From Deltaproteobacteria bacterium (lineage in GTDB: Bacteria; JAUYMQ01): a stretch of 24,557 bases of DNA. The stretch covers positions 1 to 24,557 of the forward strand of contig JAUYMQ010000234.1 in the NCBI GenBank assembly GCA_030698575.1, written 5' to 3'. Positions 1 through 8,987 of the stretch are shown here, piece after piece. The position numbers were made by a program, and so were the translations under genes. Numbering within the stretch: the first letter of the stretch is position 1; each line of letters begins with the position of its first letter. Under the pieces are notes generated by a model. That model had not been told where the DNA came from and did not search any database. It saw only the letters and a program-made list of their open reading frames with translations.

Positions 1-927
1 CTCGACCTTGTTGGTCGTCTTGTTGATCACGGGATGGTTCCCGCCACGATGGCCGAATTTCAACTTGTAGGTCTTCCCGCCGAGCGCCAGACCAAGCACC
101 TGATGTCCCAGGCAGATTCCAAAGATCGGCTTCTTGCCGACGAGCGCGCGGACGGCTTCGATGGCGTATGTGATCGGCTCCGGATCGCCAGGCCCGTTCG
201 ACAGGAAAATCCCGTCGGGATCCATCTCGAGCACCTTCCCGGCGGGTGTATCCGCGGGAACCACGGTGACCTCAAAATTTCGATCAACCAGCTTCCGGAG
301 GATGTTTCGCTTCACCCCGAAGTCGTAGGCCACCACCCGTCGGGGGCGGGAGGCGCGCTTCAGCCTGGGCGGCGGCGCGCCCCGCCCCGCGAGGATCTCA
401 TTTCCGCCCTCCTCCCAGCGGTAGGTCCGGAGGGTGGTCACGTCCTTCACCAGATCTCGGCCCACGATCCCCCGTGTGCGGCGCGCCAGTTCGACGAGCG
501 CCGCTTCGTCGTCGATTTCGGTCGAGGCGACGGCCATCTGCGCGCCCCGGTCCCTTATGTGCCGGACCAGGGCCCGGGTGTCCACACCCTCGACCCCCAG
601 GATGCCGTACTCCGCCAGATAGCTGTCCAGTGTCTGCCGCGATCGCCATGATGAGGCGACGGGCGACAGCTCCTTCACGATGAATGCGCCGACCCAGGCC
701 CGCCTGGATTCGACGTCTTCCGGATTGACTCCGTAGTTGCCGATCTGGGGATAGGTCATCACGACCATCTGCCCGTGATAGGAAGGGTCGGTAATTATCT
801 CCTGGTACCCGCACATGCTCGTGTTGAAAACGATCTCGTTCGTGACCGTTCCCTCGCCGCCAAAATGCCGGCCGCGGAACACGCGCCCGTCCGCCAGGGC
901 CAGTATGACCGGTTTGCCAGCGCTCAC
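1..927 (-). CDS. carA: Carbamoyl-phosphate synthase small subunit (partial, C-terminus outside window)
   Basis: This is the glutaminase subunit of carbamoyl-phosphate synthase. It hydrolyses glutamine and passes ammonia to CarB, giving carbamoyl phosphate for pyrimidine and arginine synthesis in the cytoplasm. The window holds the first 309 codons of a family usually about 370-380 residues long. The N-terminal CPSase domain is visible ([10 protein letters not shown] near residue 9, then [11 protein letters not shown]), followed by the class I glutamine amidotransferase domain with the motif GICLGHQ. The nucleophile is Cys272. The catalytic His-Glu pair would lie beyond the left edge. The start is GTG at 927, overlapping the pyrC stop by four bases (GTGA), with GGAGG just upstream, so the two are probably translationally coupled. 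It is the last visible gene of the pyrR-pyrB-pyrC-carA operon; carB is expected further left. Confidence 0.96.
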   Translation of the reverse strand, partial: MSAGKPVILALADGRVFRGRHFGGEGTVTNEIVFNTSMCGYQEIITDPSYHGQMVVMTYPQIGNYGVNPEDVESRRAWVGAFIVKELSPVASSWRSRQTLDSYLAEYGILGVEGVDTRALVRHIRDRGAQMAVASTEIDDEAALVELARRTRGIVGRDLVKDVTTLRTYRWEEGGNEILAGRGAPPPRLKRASRPRRVVAYDFGVKRNILRKLVDRNFEVTVVPADTPAGKVLEMDPDGIFLSNGPGDPEPITYAIEAVRALVGKKPIFGICLGHQVLGLALGGKTYKLKFGHRGGNHPVINKTTNKVE

Positions 928-2210
928 AGGATCCCTCCGAGCTCCAGGTCGAAAACCGTCCTTCCGCCCACAATCGTGCGAACGGCGCGGCCCCGGAGCT
1001 TCCAGCCTCCGAAGGGGGTGTTCCGGCTCTTCGAGTAAAAGCGGGTGGGATCGAACTCGAACTCGAGATCCGGGTCGATGATGGTGATGTCGGCGTCCGC
1101 CCCTTCTGCCAGATGCCCCTTGTCGAGCCGCAGAATTAACGCCGGGGCGGCCGTGAGGGCGTGGAGCGCCCGTTCCAGCCCCAGGGCCCCCTCGCGCACG
1201 AGCTTGAGCACCAGCGGCAGCGCTGTCTCGAGACCGATGATCCCGTTCGGCGCTTCGTCGAATTCGACTTCTTTTTCGACCGGGCTGTGCGGGGCGTGAT
1301 CGGTTGCGATGACCTCTACCGTGCCGTCGGCGACCGCCTCGCGGAGCGCGCGAACGTCCGCCTCGGACCTGAGCGGCGGGGCCATCTTCGCGTCCGGACG
1401 GTAGCCCGTCACCGCCTCCTCCGTCAGCGTCAGATGGTGCGGGGTGGCCTCGGCCGTCACGTCGACGCCGCGGTCCCGCGCATCCCGCAGCATGCGGATC
1501 GAGCCGGCCGTGGAGATATGGGCGATGTGGAGCCGGACGCCGGTCATTTCGGCAAGCAGGATGTCCCGCGCAACCATGATCTCTTCCGCCTGGGTCGGGA
1601 CGCCGGTAAGCCCCAGCCGGGTCGACACCAGGCCCTCGTTCATGACTCCGCGGCCCACAAGGTTCCGATCCTCGCAGTGCGAAATAACGACCAGGTGGAA
1701 CATTTTGGCGTACTCGAAGACCCGCCGGGCCACGCCAGAATCCATGATCGGGTTCCCGTCGTCGCTCACGCCGACGATCCCCGCCTCCTTCATCTGGCCG
1801 ATCTCAGCCAGCGATTCGCCCGCAAGCCCCCGCGTGGCGGCGCCAATGGGGAAGACGTTCACGACCCCCTCCCGGCGCGCCTTCCCCAGTATGAACTCCG
1901 TGATGGCGGGGCTGTCATTCACCGGATCGGTGTTCGCCATGCAGGCGACGCTCGTGAAACCGCCGGCGGCCGCCGAGCGGGTTCCCGTCAGGATCGATTC
2001 CTTGTACTCATGGCCCGGCTCCCGAAGGTGGCAGTGCATGTCGATGAGGCCCGGCACCACCCATTTCCCCGACGCGTCGATTCGTTGCCCCTCGCGGTCC
2101 CCTTCGCCCCGTGGCGCAACGGCTGCAATTCTGCCGTCGTCGACGAGGAGATCGTGCTCGCCGTCGATGCGATTGCGAGGATCGATGAGGCGTCCGTTCA
2201 CGATCCACAT
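924..2210 (-). CDS. pyrC: Dihydroorotase, class I type
   Basis: This zinc amidohydrolase cyclises N-carbamoyl-aspartate to dihydroorotate, the third step of pyrimidine synthesis. The 428-residue length fits the class I (Aquifex/Bacillus-like) enzymes. Metal-site residues are all visible: the His59-x-His61 motif in [10 protein letters not shown], Asp151 in the SDDGNP segment (replacing the carboxylated lysine of class II), His178 in ISHCED, His231 in HIAHIS, and catalytic Asp304 in ATDHAPH. The ATG start lies three bases downstream of the pyrB stop, and the stop overlaps carA by four bases. Pairing with pyrB suggests the two enzymes may associate, as reported for the Aquifex enzymes; that is inference here. 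No truncation is visible. Confidence 0.97.
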   Translation of the reverse strand: MWIVNGRLIDPRNRIDGEHDLLVDDGRIAAVAPRGEGDREGQRIDASGKWVVPGLIDMHCHLREPGHEYKESILTGTRSAAAGGFTSVACMANTDPVNDSPAITEFILGKARREGVVNVFPIGAATRGLAGESLAEIGQMKEAGIVGVSDDGNPIMDSGVARRVFEYAKMFHLVVISHCEDRNLVGRGVMNEGLVSTRLGLTGVPTQAEEIMVARDILLAEMTGVRLHIAHISTAGSIRMLRDARDRGVDVTAEATPHHLTLTEEAVTGYRPDAKMAPPLRSEADVRALREAVADGTVEVIATDHAPHSPVEKEVEFDEAPNGIIGLETALPLVLKLVREGALGLERALHALTAAPALILRLDKGHLAEGADADITIIDPDLEFEFDPTRFYSKSRNTPFGGWKLRGRAVRTIVGGRTVFDLELGGIL

Positions 2211-2213
2211 GCG

Positions 2214-3140
2214 TCAGTTGCTCCGCTGGCCGGCGAGCAGGTAGAGGATCGCCATCCTGACCGCGACCCCGTTGGTCACCTGCTCGAGGATTACCGAATA
2301 GGGCCCGTCGGCGATCTCGCTCGAGATCTCCACGTCGCGATTGATCGGGCCGGGATGCATGATGACTGCATTCTCCTTGGCAAGATCGAGAATCTCGGGA
2401 GTGAGGCAGTAGAGTCTCGAGTATTCCCGGATTGACGGAAACAGCAGCTTCGAGTGCCGCTCCATCTGGATGCGAAGCATCATGATCACGTCAGCGTCCA
2501 CCACCGCCTCGCGGACGTTCGTATAGGCCTTGCACCCGAGCTGTTCGATGTGGGGAGGAAGCATCGTTGGCGGGCCGGCCACGCGCACCTCCGCTCCCAT
2601 CTTGGTGAAGCCGTAGATGTTCGAGCGCGCAACGCGACTGGCCGCGATGTCGCCCACGATGGCAACCTTGAGGCCCTCGAAGCGTCCCTTCTTTTCCTTG
2701 ACTGTCAGCAGGTCGAGGAGCGCCTGGCTGGGGTGCTCATGCGCGCCGTCGCCCGCGTTGACCACCGATGACTTAACCATTCGCGAGAGCATTTCCGGCG
2801 TGCCCGCCTGATTGTGGCGGACCACTATCACGTCGGGAAGCATCGCCCCGATGCTTCGGGCGGTGTCTATCAGCGTCTCGCTCTTGGAGAGGCTCGAGGA
2901 TGAGGCGCTGAAGTTGATCGTGTCGGCGGAGAGCCGCTTGGCGGCTATCTCGAAGCTGGTGCGGGTCCGGGTGGAGCCTTCGAAGAACAGGTTGACGACC
3001 GTCTTTCCACGAAGGGTCGGGACCTTCTTGATATCCCGTGAATGGATCTCGTGTAACTTCTGCGCCGTTTCGAGGATGAGTTCGATCTCCTCCCGGGTCA
3101 GCTTCTCGATTCCCAGTAGATCCTTGCTCACGAGGCGCAT
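2214..3140 (-). CDS. pyrB: Aspartate carbamoyltransferase catalytic subunit
   Basis: It condenses carbamoyl phosphate with aspartate to N-carbamoyl-aspartate, the committed step of pyrimidine synthesis. The 308-residue length is that of a stand-alone catalytic chain. The carbamoyl-phosphate loop [12 protein letters not shown] (residues 53-64), Lys86 in the SLSKSE loop, HPSQA (136-140) and the HPGPINR segment near residue 262 are all present. No pyrI regulatory subunit gene lies beside it, so allosteric control as in E. coli is not indicated. Control by PyrR attenuation upstream is more likely. The ATG start lies inside the end of pyrR (13-base overlap), implying translational coupling. Confidence 0.98.
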   Translation of the reverse strand: MRLVSKDLLGIEKLTREEIELILETAQKLHEIHSRDIKKVPTLRGKTVVNLFFEGSTRTRTSFEIAAKRLSADTINFSASSSSLSKSETLIDTARSIGAMLPDVIVVRHNQAGTPEMLSRMVKSSVVNAGDGAHEHPSQALLDLLTVKEKKGRFEGLKVAIVGDIAASRVARSNIYGFTKMGAEVRVAGPPTMLPPHIEQLGCKAYTNVREAVVDADVIMMLRIQMERHSKLLFPSIREYSRLYCLTPEILDLAKENAVIMHPGPINRDVEISSEIADGPYSVILEQVTNGVAVRMAILYLLAGQRSN

Positions 3141-3712
3141 GGATCGCCCTCCCCTTCCCGGACGAGCACGAACTCGTTCCCGCCGTCCTGGGAAAATTCC
3201 ACGCGGACGTCGTCGCGACGCGCGGTGGGAACGTTTTTTCCTACGAAATCGACTTTGATCGGAAGTTCGCGATGGCCGCGATCGACCAGGACTGCAAGCT
3301 GGATGGAGCGCGGGCGACCGAAATCGACAACGGCATCGAGGGCGGCCCTCGTCGTGCGGCCCGTGAACAGCACGTCGTCAACGAGAATGACCCTCTTGTC
3401 GGTGATGTCGAAGGGCATGTGGGAGGCGGACATATTGGAGCTCGCCCCGGCCGTCGCCACGTCGTCGCGGTAGAGCGTGATGTCGAGCTTCCCCAGCGGG
3501 ACCTCTACCCCGCTCACCTCCCGGATATAGGCCTGGAGCCGCTTGCCCAGAGGCACCCCGCCTGCCGGAATCGCCAGCAGCACCAGCTCGCCAAGCGACT
3601 CGCTCCGCTCGACGATCTCATGGGCTATGCGCCGGATGGCGCGTTCGATGGCCGGGCCGTCCAGGATCACACGGCCGCCGTTACCCGCCGGGTCGCTAGA
3701 TTGCTCGCTCAT
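3128..3712 (-). CDS. pyrR: PyrR bifunctional pyr operon attenuator / uracil phosphoribosyltransferase
   Basis: PyrR binds pyr mRNA in the presence of UMP and favours a terminator; in many species it also makes UMP from uracil and PRPP. The 194-residue protein carries the PRPP loop [18 protein letters not shown] (residues 108-125) and the family segment [17 protein letters not shown] (144-160). VILDG near residue 15 matches the usual N-terminus of the family. I chose ATG 3712. The frame stays open to 3811, but that extension runs through an intrinsic terminator and is not conserved-looking. The start has no clear Shine-Dalgarno sequence (the upstream bases are GATTTTGACGAC). It overlaps pyrB by 13 bases. 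The leader upstream carries a PyrR-binding loop, so the gene is probably autoregulated. Confidence 0.95.
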   Translation of the reverse strand: MSEQSSDPAGNGGRVILDGPAIERAIRRIAHEIVERSESLGELVLLAIPAGGVPLGKRLQAYIREVSGVEVPLGKLDITLYRDDVATAGASSNMSASHMPFDITDKRVILVDDVLFTGRTTRAALDAVVDFGRPRSIQLAVLVDRGHRELPIKVDFVGKNVPTARRDDVRVEFSQDGGNEFVLVREGEGDPCAS

Positions 3713-3729
3713 GTCGTCAAAATCCGTTC

Positions 3730-3747
3730 TGTCGGGACTGTCGGGAC
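3730..3747 (-). repeat. Two 9-bp direct repeats in the pyrR untranslated leader
   Basis: On the minus strand the unit GTCCCGACA occurs twice head to tail, with a related GACGGTCC just before it. It lies between the leader terminator and the pyrR start codon. No function can be assigned; it may be chance in a GC-rich leader. Confidence 0.5.
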
Positions 3748-3776
3748 CGTCGGCAGGAGGCGGGGCGATGAGGCAC

Positions 3777-3801
3777 AAAAAAACCTTCTCAGTCGAGAAG
3801 G
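3777..3801 (-). terminator. Intrinsic terminator (attenuator) in the pyr leader
   Basis: On the minus strand a perfect 7-bp stem CCTTCTC / GAGAAGG with loop GACT is followed directly by seven T. It lies 65 bases before the pyrR start and about 130-150 bases after the predicted transcription start, where an attenuator should be. The bases just upstream (TTGCCTCG) can pair weakly with the 3' side of the PyrR-binding loop, which offers a route to an antiterminator. Confidence 0.88.
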
Positions 3802-3816
3802 CTCGAGGCAACGCCC

Positions 3817-3868
3817 GAATGGCTTCATCTTGAAGTTTCGCGGGCTACGCCCGCAGCATGTGCCATTC
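3817..3868 (-). promoter_or_regulatory. Branched RNA structure in the pyr leader
   Basis: Between the PyrR-binding loop and the terminator the transcript can form a closing helix GAATGGC / GCCATTC of 7 bp (3862-3868 with 3817-3823). It encloses two perfect hairpins: GCGGGC-GTA-GCCCGC (3840-3854) and CTTCA-AGA-TGAAG (3823-3835). All helices are read directly from the sequence. Its role as antiterminator scaffold or separate control element is inference. Confidence 0.55.
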
Positions 3869-3892
3869 CTGGTCGTCATTCCCTCGCCCTTT

Positions 3893-3912
3893 GTCCGCCT
3901 CACTGGACGGTC
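3893..3912 (-). promoter_or_regulatory. PyrR-binding loop (anti-antiterminator) in the pyr leader
   Basis: The minus-strand sequence CGTCCAGTGAGGCG fits the core of the established PyrR-binding consensus (ARUCCNGNGAGGYU), with UCC-A-G-U-GAGG-C matching. CG/CG and CC/GG can pair across an AGUGA loop. A lower stem CCTTT / AAAGG flanks it. It sits close to the predicted 5' end of the pyr transcript and upstream of an intrinsic terminator, as in Bacillus pyr leaders. UMP-bound PyrR would hold this hairpin and so permit termination. Confidence 0.8.
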
Positions 3913-3937
3913 TTAAAAGGTGCTAAGGCATCGCGGA

Positions 3938-3966
3938 AAACTAGCAGAGGCGTGACATGAAGTCAA
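3938..3966 (-). promoter_or_regulatory. Predicted sigma70-type promoter of the pyr operon
   Basis: On the minus strand TTGACT (3961-3966) and TAGTTT (3938-3943) are separated by exactly 17 bases. The -35 matches 5 of 6 consensus bases and the -10 only 3 of 6. Transcription would start near 3931, just before the PyrR-binding loop. The position supports the call more than the weak -10 does. Confidence 0.55.
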
Positions 3967-4022
3967 CGACTTCCGGACGGGGCCAGCCAAACCGCCGGAA
4001 TAGTGCCGGGCGCGAGCGAGGC

Positions 4023-4859
4023 CTAGCCCACCCCGTCCCCGATACGGGCCCATCGCACCCGGTGATTGTCGCGATTCCAGGACCAGTAAATAACGAAGGC
4101 CTTGCCCCGAATTTCGCTGTCCCGGACCAGGCCCCAGAAGCGACCGTCCCGTGAATTGTCCCGGTTGTCGCCGAGCATGAAGAATCGATCCTCGTCGACC
4201 TCGACCTGCTCGCTGGTGGAGTGCGCCCGAGGACCGACCCCCGAGGGAAAGAGATCGGCATAGAATACGTCGTAGTAGTCGCGGAAATTGCCCTCGTCGA
4301 TGATCTTGCGTTCCGGAATGGGGAATGCTTTACCGTTCACCATGAGCTTGCCCTTCACAAGCTGGAGGACGTCGCCTTTCTTGGGAACGTAAATAGGACC
4401 GAACCGCGCCTCATCCCCGGGCACGACCCAGCTGGGCTGGCGGTTGCCCTGGTAATGCCCCGGATCTTCCTCCCACGGATTTCCGTTCACGAACACCTGT
4501 CTCCCGACTATTTCAACCTCGTCCCCCGACTGACCCGTCAGACGCTTTATGAAATCCGTCTTATGATCCTTGGGGAACCGGAAGACGATGATGTCGCCCC
4601 GGTGGGGCACATTCATGGCGAGAAGCCGGCCGTCGACGAAGGGAACGCGCAGGCCAAAGAGAAACTTGTTGACGAGGATGTGATCGCCCACCTGGAGCGT
4701 CGGAAGCATGGATCCTGAGGGAATCTTAAACGCCTGCACCGCGAAGGTGCGAATGGCGAAGGCCAGGACCAGCGCGATGACCACCGCCTCGAGCACTTCC
4801 ATGAAGGTGCCACGTTGGGCTTCACTGAGGCCGGCGGCCGCCGGGCGGGCCTTGCCCAT
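4023..4859 (-). CDS. lepB: Signal peptidase I
   Basis: This membrane serine protease removes signal peptides from secreted preproteins on the outer face of the inner membrane. The 278-residue product has one N-terminal membrane segment (about residues 23-39, AVVIALVLAFAIRTF). The catalytic box IPSGSMLPTL follows with nucleophile Ser50. The general base is Lys105 in DFIKRLTG, and the family box MLGDNRDNSRDGRFWG lies near the C-terminus. I chose ATG 4859, whose codon overlaps the lepA stop by one base (TGATG). The open frame runs upstream to 4994, but only inside lepA. The lepA-lepB pair is common in bacteria and indicates coupled translation. It is the last gene before the pyr promoter. Confidence 0.96.
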   Translation of the reverse strand: MGKARPAAAGLSEAQRGTFMEVLEAVVIALVLAFAIRTFAVQAFKIPSGSMLPTLQVGDHILVNKFLFGLRVPFVDGRLLAMNVPHRGDIIVFRFPKDHKTDFIKRLTGQSGDEVEIVGRQVFVNGNPWEEDPGHYQGNRQPSWVVPGDEARFGPIYVPKKGDVLQLVKGKLMVNGKAFPIPERKIIDEGNFRDYYDVFYADLFPSGVGPRAHSTSEQVEVDEDRFFMLGDNRDNSRDGRFWGLVRDSEIRGKAFVIYWSWNRDNHRVRWARIGDGVG

Positions 4860-6667
4860 CAGTCCTTCACCTTGAGGATCGCCAGGAAGGCTTCCTGGGG
4901 TATCTCGACCCGGCCAACGCGCTTCATCCTCTTCTTGCCTTCCTTCTGCTTCTCCAGCAGTTTGCGCTTCCGGGTAATGTCTCCCCCGTAACACTTGGCC
5001 GTGACGTTCTTTCGAAGCGCCTTCACGGTCTCCCTGGCGATGATCTTGCTGCCAATCGCGGCCTGGATCGCCACTTCGAACATTTGCCGGGGAATGAACC
5101 CCTTCATCTTGAGGCAGAGATCGCGGCCCCGCTGGTAGGCCCTGTCGTGGTGAACGATCAGGGAAAGCGCGTCGACCGGTTCGCCGTTTATCAGTATGTC
5201 GAGCTTCACGAGCTTTGATTCGACGTAGCTATGAAAGACGTAGTCCATCGAGCCGAACCCGCGCGTGCACGACTTGAGGCGGTCATGGAAGTCGAGGACC
5301 ACCTCGTTCAGCGGTATCTCATAGACGACGATAGCGTGGTGTTTGCCATGCACCTGAAGCGACTTCTGGGTTCCGCGCTTGTCCTCGCAGAGGCTCAGCA
5401 CGGCGCCGATGTGCTCCTTCGGAACGTGAATCGTGACCTCGATGACGGGCTCCTCGACGCGGTCGATCGAGCCTGTTTCGGGAAGGAGCGCCGGGTTTTC
5501 TATCTTCAGCGTCTCGCCCGCGGTCGTCACGACGTGGTAGGGCACCGTTGGCGCCGTCGTGATGAGATCGAGGCTGTACTCCCGTTCCAGGCGCTCCTGG
5601 ATGATCTCCATGTGCAGGAGGCCCAGGAAACCGCAGCGGAAGCCGAAGCCGAGGGCGGTCGATGATTCGGGTTCGAAGGAGAAGCTGGAGTCGTTCAGGC
5701 TGAGCTTTTCCAGGGCGTCGCGCAGTCCCCCGTGATCGTTCGGATCGATGGGGTACAGTCCACTGAATACCATCGGCTGAACCACCTTGAAGCCGGGAAA
5801 GGGGCTATCGGTGAGGCGATCGGTCTCAGTGATGGTGTCACCAATGCGCGCCATTCGGATGTCCTTGATGCCTGCCACCACGATGCCGACCTCTCCCGCG
5901 TACAGCGCCTCCAGCTCAAGCGGCTTCGGCGTCAGGACGCCGAGCCTCAGCACTTCAAGGTCCCGGCCGCTGGACATAAGGTGGATCTTCATGCCCTTCC
6001 GGATGGTTCCCTCGAAAACCCTGACGAGAACCACCGCCCCCTGATAGACGTCGAACCAGGAGTCGAACACCAGCGCCTTCAGGGGCGCATTCTCGTCGCC
6101 CGATGGCGGAGGGATCTTCTGAATCAGGCGTTCCAGGACCTCCCGCACGCCGAGCCCCTCCTTGGCGCTGATGGCCAGGGCATCATGCGCATCCAGGCCG
6201 ATCACCTCCTCGATCTCCGCCCGCGTCCCTTCCGGGTCCGCGCCCGGCAGGTCGATCTTGTTCAGGACGGGAACCACCTCGAGGTTCGCGTCGAGGGCCT
6301 TGTAGACGTTCGCAAGCGTCTGGGCTTCCACCCCCTGGGAGGCGTCGACGACGAGCAGAGCCCCCTCGCAGGCAGCGAGGCTCCGGCTCACTTCGTAGGA
6401 GAAGTCCACGTGGCCCGGCGTGTCGATCAGGTGAAGGGTGTAGGTGCGGCCGTTGAGGGCGCGGTAGAAAAGGCGCACCGTTTGCGCCTTGATGGTGATC
6501 CCGCGCTCTCGTTCGAGATCCATCTGATCCAGCACCTGCGCGCTCATTTCCCGGGCGGTGAGCGCGCCGGTAAGCTCGAGGATGCGATCGGCGAGCGTGG
6601 ATTTCCCGTGATCAACGTGGGCGATGATCGAGAAGTTTCTGATCTCATTCCTGCGTGGTTCGATCAT
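4859..6667 (-). CDS. lepA: Elongation factor 4 (LepA GTPase)
   Basis: LepA is a ribosome-associated GTPase that affects translation elongation and initiation or ribosome assembly. The 602-residue length is typical. The G1 motif AHVDHGKST is at residues 16-24, followed by the DTPGHVDF and NKID motifs, then EF-G-like domains. The LepA-specific C-terminal region is present ([18 protein letters not shown], then [20 protein letters not shown]). The start is ATG 6667, giving the usual [17 protein letters not shown]-like N-terminus. The frame is open further to 6874, but that part lies over the upstream gene and does not resemble the family. The gene starts four bases after the decarboxylase stop and overlaps lepB by one base. 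Confidence 0.97.
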   Translation of the reverse strand: MIEPRRNEIRNFSIIAHVDHGKSTLADRILELTGALTAREMSAQVLDQMDLERERGITIKAQTVRLFYRALNGRTYTLHLIDTPGHVDFSYEVSRSLAACEGALLVVDASQGVEAQTLANVYKALDANLEVVPVLNKIDLPGADPEGTRAEIEEVIGLDAHDALAISAKEGLGVREVLERLIQKIPPPSGDENAPLKALVFDSWFDVYQGAVVLVRVFEGTIRKGMKIHLMSSGRDLEVLRLGVLTPKPLELEALYAGEVGIVVAGIKDIRMARIGDTITETDRLTDSPFPGFKVVQPMVFSGLYPIDPNDHGGLRDALEKLSLNDSSFSFEPESSTALGFGFRCGFLGLLHMEIIQERLEREYSLDLITTAPTVPYHVVTTAGETLKIENPALLPETGSIDRVEEPVIEVTIHVPKEHIGAVLSLCEDKRGTQKSLQVHGKHHAIVVYEIPLNEVVLDFHDRLKSCTRGFGSMDYVFHSYVESKLVKLDILINGEPVDALSLIVHHDRAYQRGRDLCLKMKGFIPRQMFEVAIQAAIGSKIIARETVKALRKNVTAKCYGGDITRKRKLLEKQKEGKKRMKRVGRVEIPQEAFLAILKVKD

Positions 6668-6671
6668 CGCT

Positions 6672-7661
6672 TCAACCCTGTTCGCCGCCCTTCTTGCCGG
6701 GATCATTGGCGGCTGCCGCGCGCTCATGGGCGATCTGCTCCACGAAATAGGCGCGCGTTCGCCGCAGACCTTCGTCGATATCAACCTTCGGAGTCCAGCC
6801 CAGAATCTTCTGGGCGAGCGAGATATCCGGCTGTCGCACCTTCGGATCGTCGACGGGAAGCGGCTTGTACGCAATCGTGACGGCCGACTCCGCGACGGAC
6901 TTTACCTTCTCGGCGATCTCCAGGATGGAAAACTCCTGAGGGTTCCCGAGGTTCACCGGATCATGGTAGTCCGACTGAAGCAGCTGGTAGATGCCCTCGA
7001 TCATGTCATCGACGTAGCAGAAGCTCCGCGTCTGATCGCCGGTTCCGTAGACCGTCAGGGGTTCGCCCCTGATAGCCTGCCCGAAGAAGCTGGGTATCAC
7101 ACGCCCGTCGTGTATCCGCATTCGCGGACCGTAGGTATTGAAGATCCGAACTATCCGGGTGTCGACGCCGTGCGTGCGATGGTAGGCCATCGTCAACGCT
7201 TCGGCGAAGCGCTTCGCCTCGTCGTACACGCCGCGAGGGCCGATCGGGTTCACGTTGCCCCAGTAGTCCTCTCGTTGCGGGTGGACGAGCGGATCACCGT
7301 AAACCTCCGAGGTCGAGGCCAGCAGGAGGCGCGCCTTTTTCGCGAGGGCCAGACCGAGGGCGTTGTGAGTACCGAGAGAGCCCACCTTCAGGGTCTGGAT
7401 CGGAAGCTCCAGATAGTCGATGGGACTCGCGGGCGACGCGAAGTGCAGGATCGCGTCGAGATCCCCTTCGATATGAATGTAATTCGTCACGTTGTGCTTG
7501 ATGAACGTGAAGCGCTCGTTTGGAAAAAACGGGGCGATGTTGTCCAGGCGTCCGGTCAGAAGGTTGTCCATGGCCATGACTTCCCACCCGCGGTCGAGGA
7601 AAAGACCGCAAAGATGGGATCCGATGAATCCGGCCCCGCCCGTAATCAACGCCCTGGGCAC
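6672..7661 (-). CDS. uxs: UDP-glucuronate decarboxylase (UDP-xylose synthase)
   Basis: This short-chain dehydrogenase/reductase-type enzyme uses bound NAD to convert UDP-glucuronate into UDP-xylose. The 329-residue protein has the Rossmann motif GGAGFIGSH (8-16) and the [11 protein letters not shown] segment (73-83) typical of the UXS group. It also has STSEVYGD (116-123) and the YxxxK pair Tyr146/Lys150 in [11 protein letters not shown]. The motif set separates it from 4-epimerases, and from ArnA by the lack of a formyltransferase domain. The start is GTG 7661, preceded by AGGAGA at good spacing. It lies 12 bases after ugd, which makes its substrate, so the pair should form a two-step route from UDP-glucose to UDP-xylose. 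The C-terminal tail is basic and alanine-rich. Confidence 0.9.
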   Translation of the reverse strand: MPRALITGGAGFIGSHLCGLFLDRGWEVMAMDNLLTGRLDNIAPFFPNERFTFIKHNVTNYIHIEGDLDAILHFASPASPIDYLELPIQTLKVGSLGTHNALGLALAKKARLLLASTSEVYGDPLVHPQREDYWGNVNPIGPRGVYDEAKRFAEALTMAYHRTHGVDTRIVRIFNTYGPRMRIHDGRVIPSFFGQAIRGEPLTVYGTGDQTRSFCYVDDMIEGIYQLLQSDYHDPVNLGNPQEFSILEIAEKVKSVAESAVTIAYKPLPVDDPKVRQPDISLAQKILGWTPKVDIDEGLRRTRAYFVEQIAHERAAAANDPGKKGGEQG

Positions 7662-7673
7662 GCTAGCTCTCCT

Positions 7674-8987
7674 CTACCCCTCGACGATCGGCGCCCCGAT
7701 GGACACGTAAGTGAACCCGTGCTTGCGGATCTCCGCAGGCGTATAGATGTTCCGCCCATCGAAGATTATCGGTCGCGACAGGAGTTCGCGCATTTTCGCA
7801 AAATTCGGACGTCTGAATTCGTTCCATTCCGTAACTACCGCAAGCGCATCGGCCTTCTCCAAAGCCACATAGGCGTTCGCGGCGTACTGGATGCGATCCC
7901 CAAATCGCGATCGCGCCCGCTCCATCGCTTCTGGATCGTATGCGACGACGCGCGCCCCGTCGTCCAGCAGCTTATCGATGATGGTGACCGACGAGGCTTC
8001 TCGCATGTCGTCGGTCCGGGGCTTGAATGCGAGGCCCCAGACGGCGATTTTCAACCCCGAAAGCTTTCCTCCGAAGTAATCACGGATCTTCTCGTAGAGG
8101 ATTTCCTTCTGGGCATTGTTGACCCGCTCGGACGCTTCCACGACCTGGAGCGGGCGACCCGCCTCGTGGCCCATTTTGAGGAGAGCACGAAGATCCTTGG
8201 GAAAGCAGGAACCTCCGAATCCGACACCGGGGAAGAGGAACTGGGTTCCGATACGGTGATCCGATCCGATACCGACGCGGACCTCGTTGACGTCCACTCC
8301 CAGGAGTTCGCAGAGATTGGCGATTTCGTTCATGAAGCTGATCTTGGTGGCAAGCAGCGCGTTCGCCGCGTACTTCGTCATCTCCGCGCTCCGGAGCCCC
8401 ATGGTTATGATCGGATTGCCGGTGCGCACAAAGGGGCTGTATAGCTCCACCATGATTTCCCGGGCGCGGTCGCTCTCAGTCCCGATCACCACGCGGTCGG
8501 GCTTCATGAAGTCGTCAACTGCCGCCCCTTCCTTCAGGAATTCAGGGTTGGACACAACGTCGACCTCGGTGTCAGAGACGGCCGCAATCTCCTGGCGCAC
8601 CCGGTCACCGGTCCCCACGGGAACGGTGCTCTTCGTCACGATGACCTTGTAGTCGTCGGTGCAGCGCGCGATATTCCGGGCCACTCCGAGTACGTGGGTC
8701 AGGTCCGCTGAGCCGTCCTCCCCTTCGGGGGTTCCCACGGCGATGAATATGACGAGAGAAGCGCGGACAGCGCTGTCGAGATCCGTTGTGAAACGAAGCC
8801 GCCCTTCCTCGATGTTTCTCTCGAGAAGATCCCGCAGACCCGGCTCATAAATCGTTGGAACGCCGGTCTTGAGGATGTCGATCTTCTGCTCATCGACGTC
8901 GACGCAGATCACGTCATTGCCGCTCTCCGCAAAGCAGGTCCCCGCCACGAGCCCGACGTAACCGGTGCCTATCACTGCGATGTTCAT
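7674..8987 (-). CDS. ugd: UDP-glucose 6-dehydrogenase
   Basis: It oxidises UDP-glucose to UDP-glucuronate with two NAD+. The 437-residue length fits the family. The N-terminal Rossmann motif GTGYVGLVAG is at residues 7-16. STVPVGTGD follows near 120, then NPEFLKEGAA (148-157), and the catalytic cysteine is Cys261 in GFGGSCFPKD. The C-terminal UDP-binding domain has AFKPRTDDMREA. The ATG start overlaps the rfbD stop as ATGA, so translation is probably coupled. The product feeds the decarboxylase downstream and could also supply uronic acid for surface polymers. Confidence 0.96.
   Translation of the reverse strand: MNIAVIGTGYVGLVAGTCFAESGNDVICVDVDEQKIDILKTGVPTIYEPGLRDLLERNIEEGRLRFTTDLDSAVRASLVIFIAVGTPEGEDGSADLTHVLGVARNIARCTDDYKVIVTKSTVPVGTGDRVRQEIAAVSDTEVDVVSNPEFLKEGAAVDDFMKPDRVVIGTESDRAREIMVELYSPFVRTGNPIITMGLRSAEMTKYAANALLATKISFMNEIANLCELLGVDVNEVRVGIGSDHRIGTQFLFPGVGFGGSCFPKDLRALLKMGHEAGRPLQVVEASERVNNAQKEILYEKIRDYFGGKLSGLKIAVWGLAFKPRTDDMREASSVTIIDKLLDDGARVVAYDPEAMERARSRFGDRIQYAANAYVALEKADALAVVTEWNEFRRPNFAKMRELLSRPIIFDGRNIYTPAEIRKHGFTYVSIGAPIVEG

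Noticed and set aside
1161-2435. A 424-codon plus-strand open frame over pyrC and pyrB
   Set aside because: It is antisense to conserved pyrimidine genes, with no domain and no plausible ribosome site; a composition artefact.
3713-3811. N-terminal extension of PyrR to an ATG at 3811
   Set aside because: It would place an intrinsic terminator inside the coding sequence and adds residues not seen at the PyrR N-terminus.
6668-6874. N-terminal extension of LepA to 6874
   Set aside because: The extra 69 residues lie over the decarboxylase gene and do not resemble LepA; ATG 6667 gives the normal N-terminus.
6624-8444. A 606-codon open frame on the plus strand over the UXS and UGD genes
   Set aside because: It is antisense to two clear enzymes with intact active sites. 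Its translation has no recognisable domain and is rich in Arg/Asp/Val, as expected for a mirror frame in GC-rich DNA.
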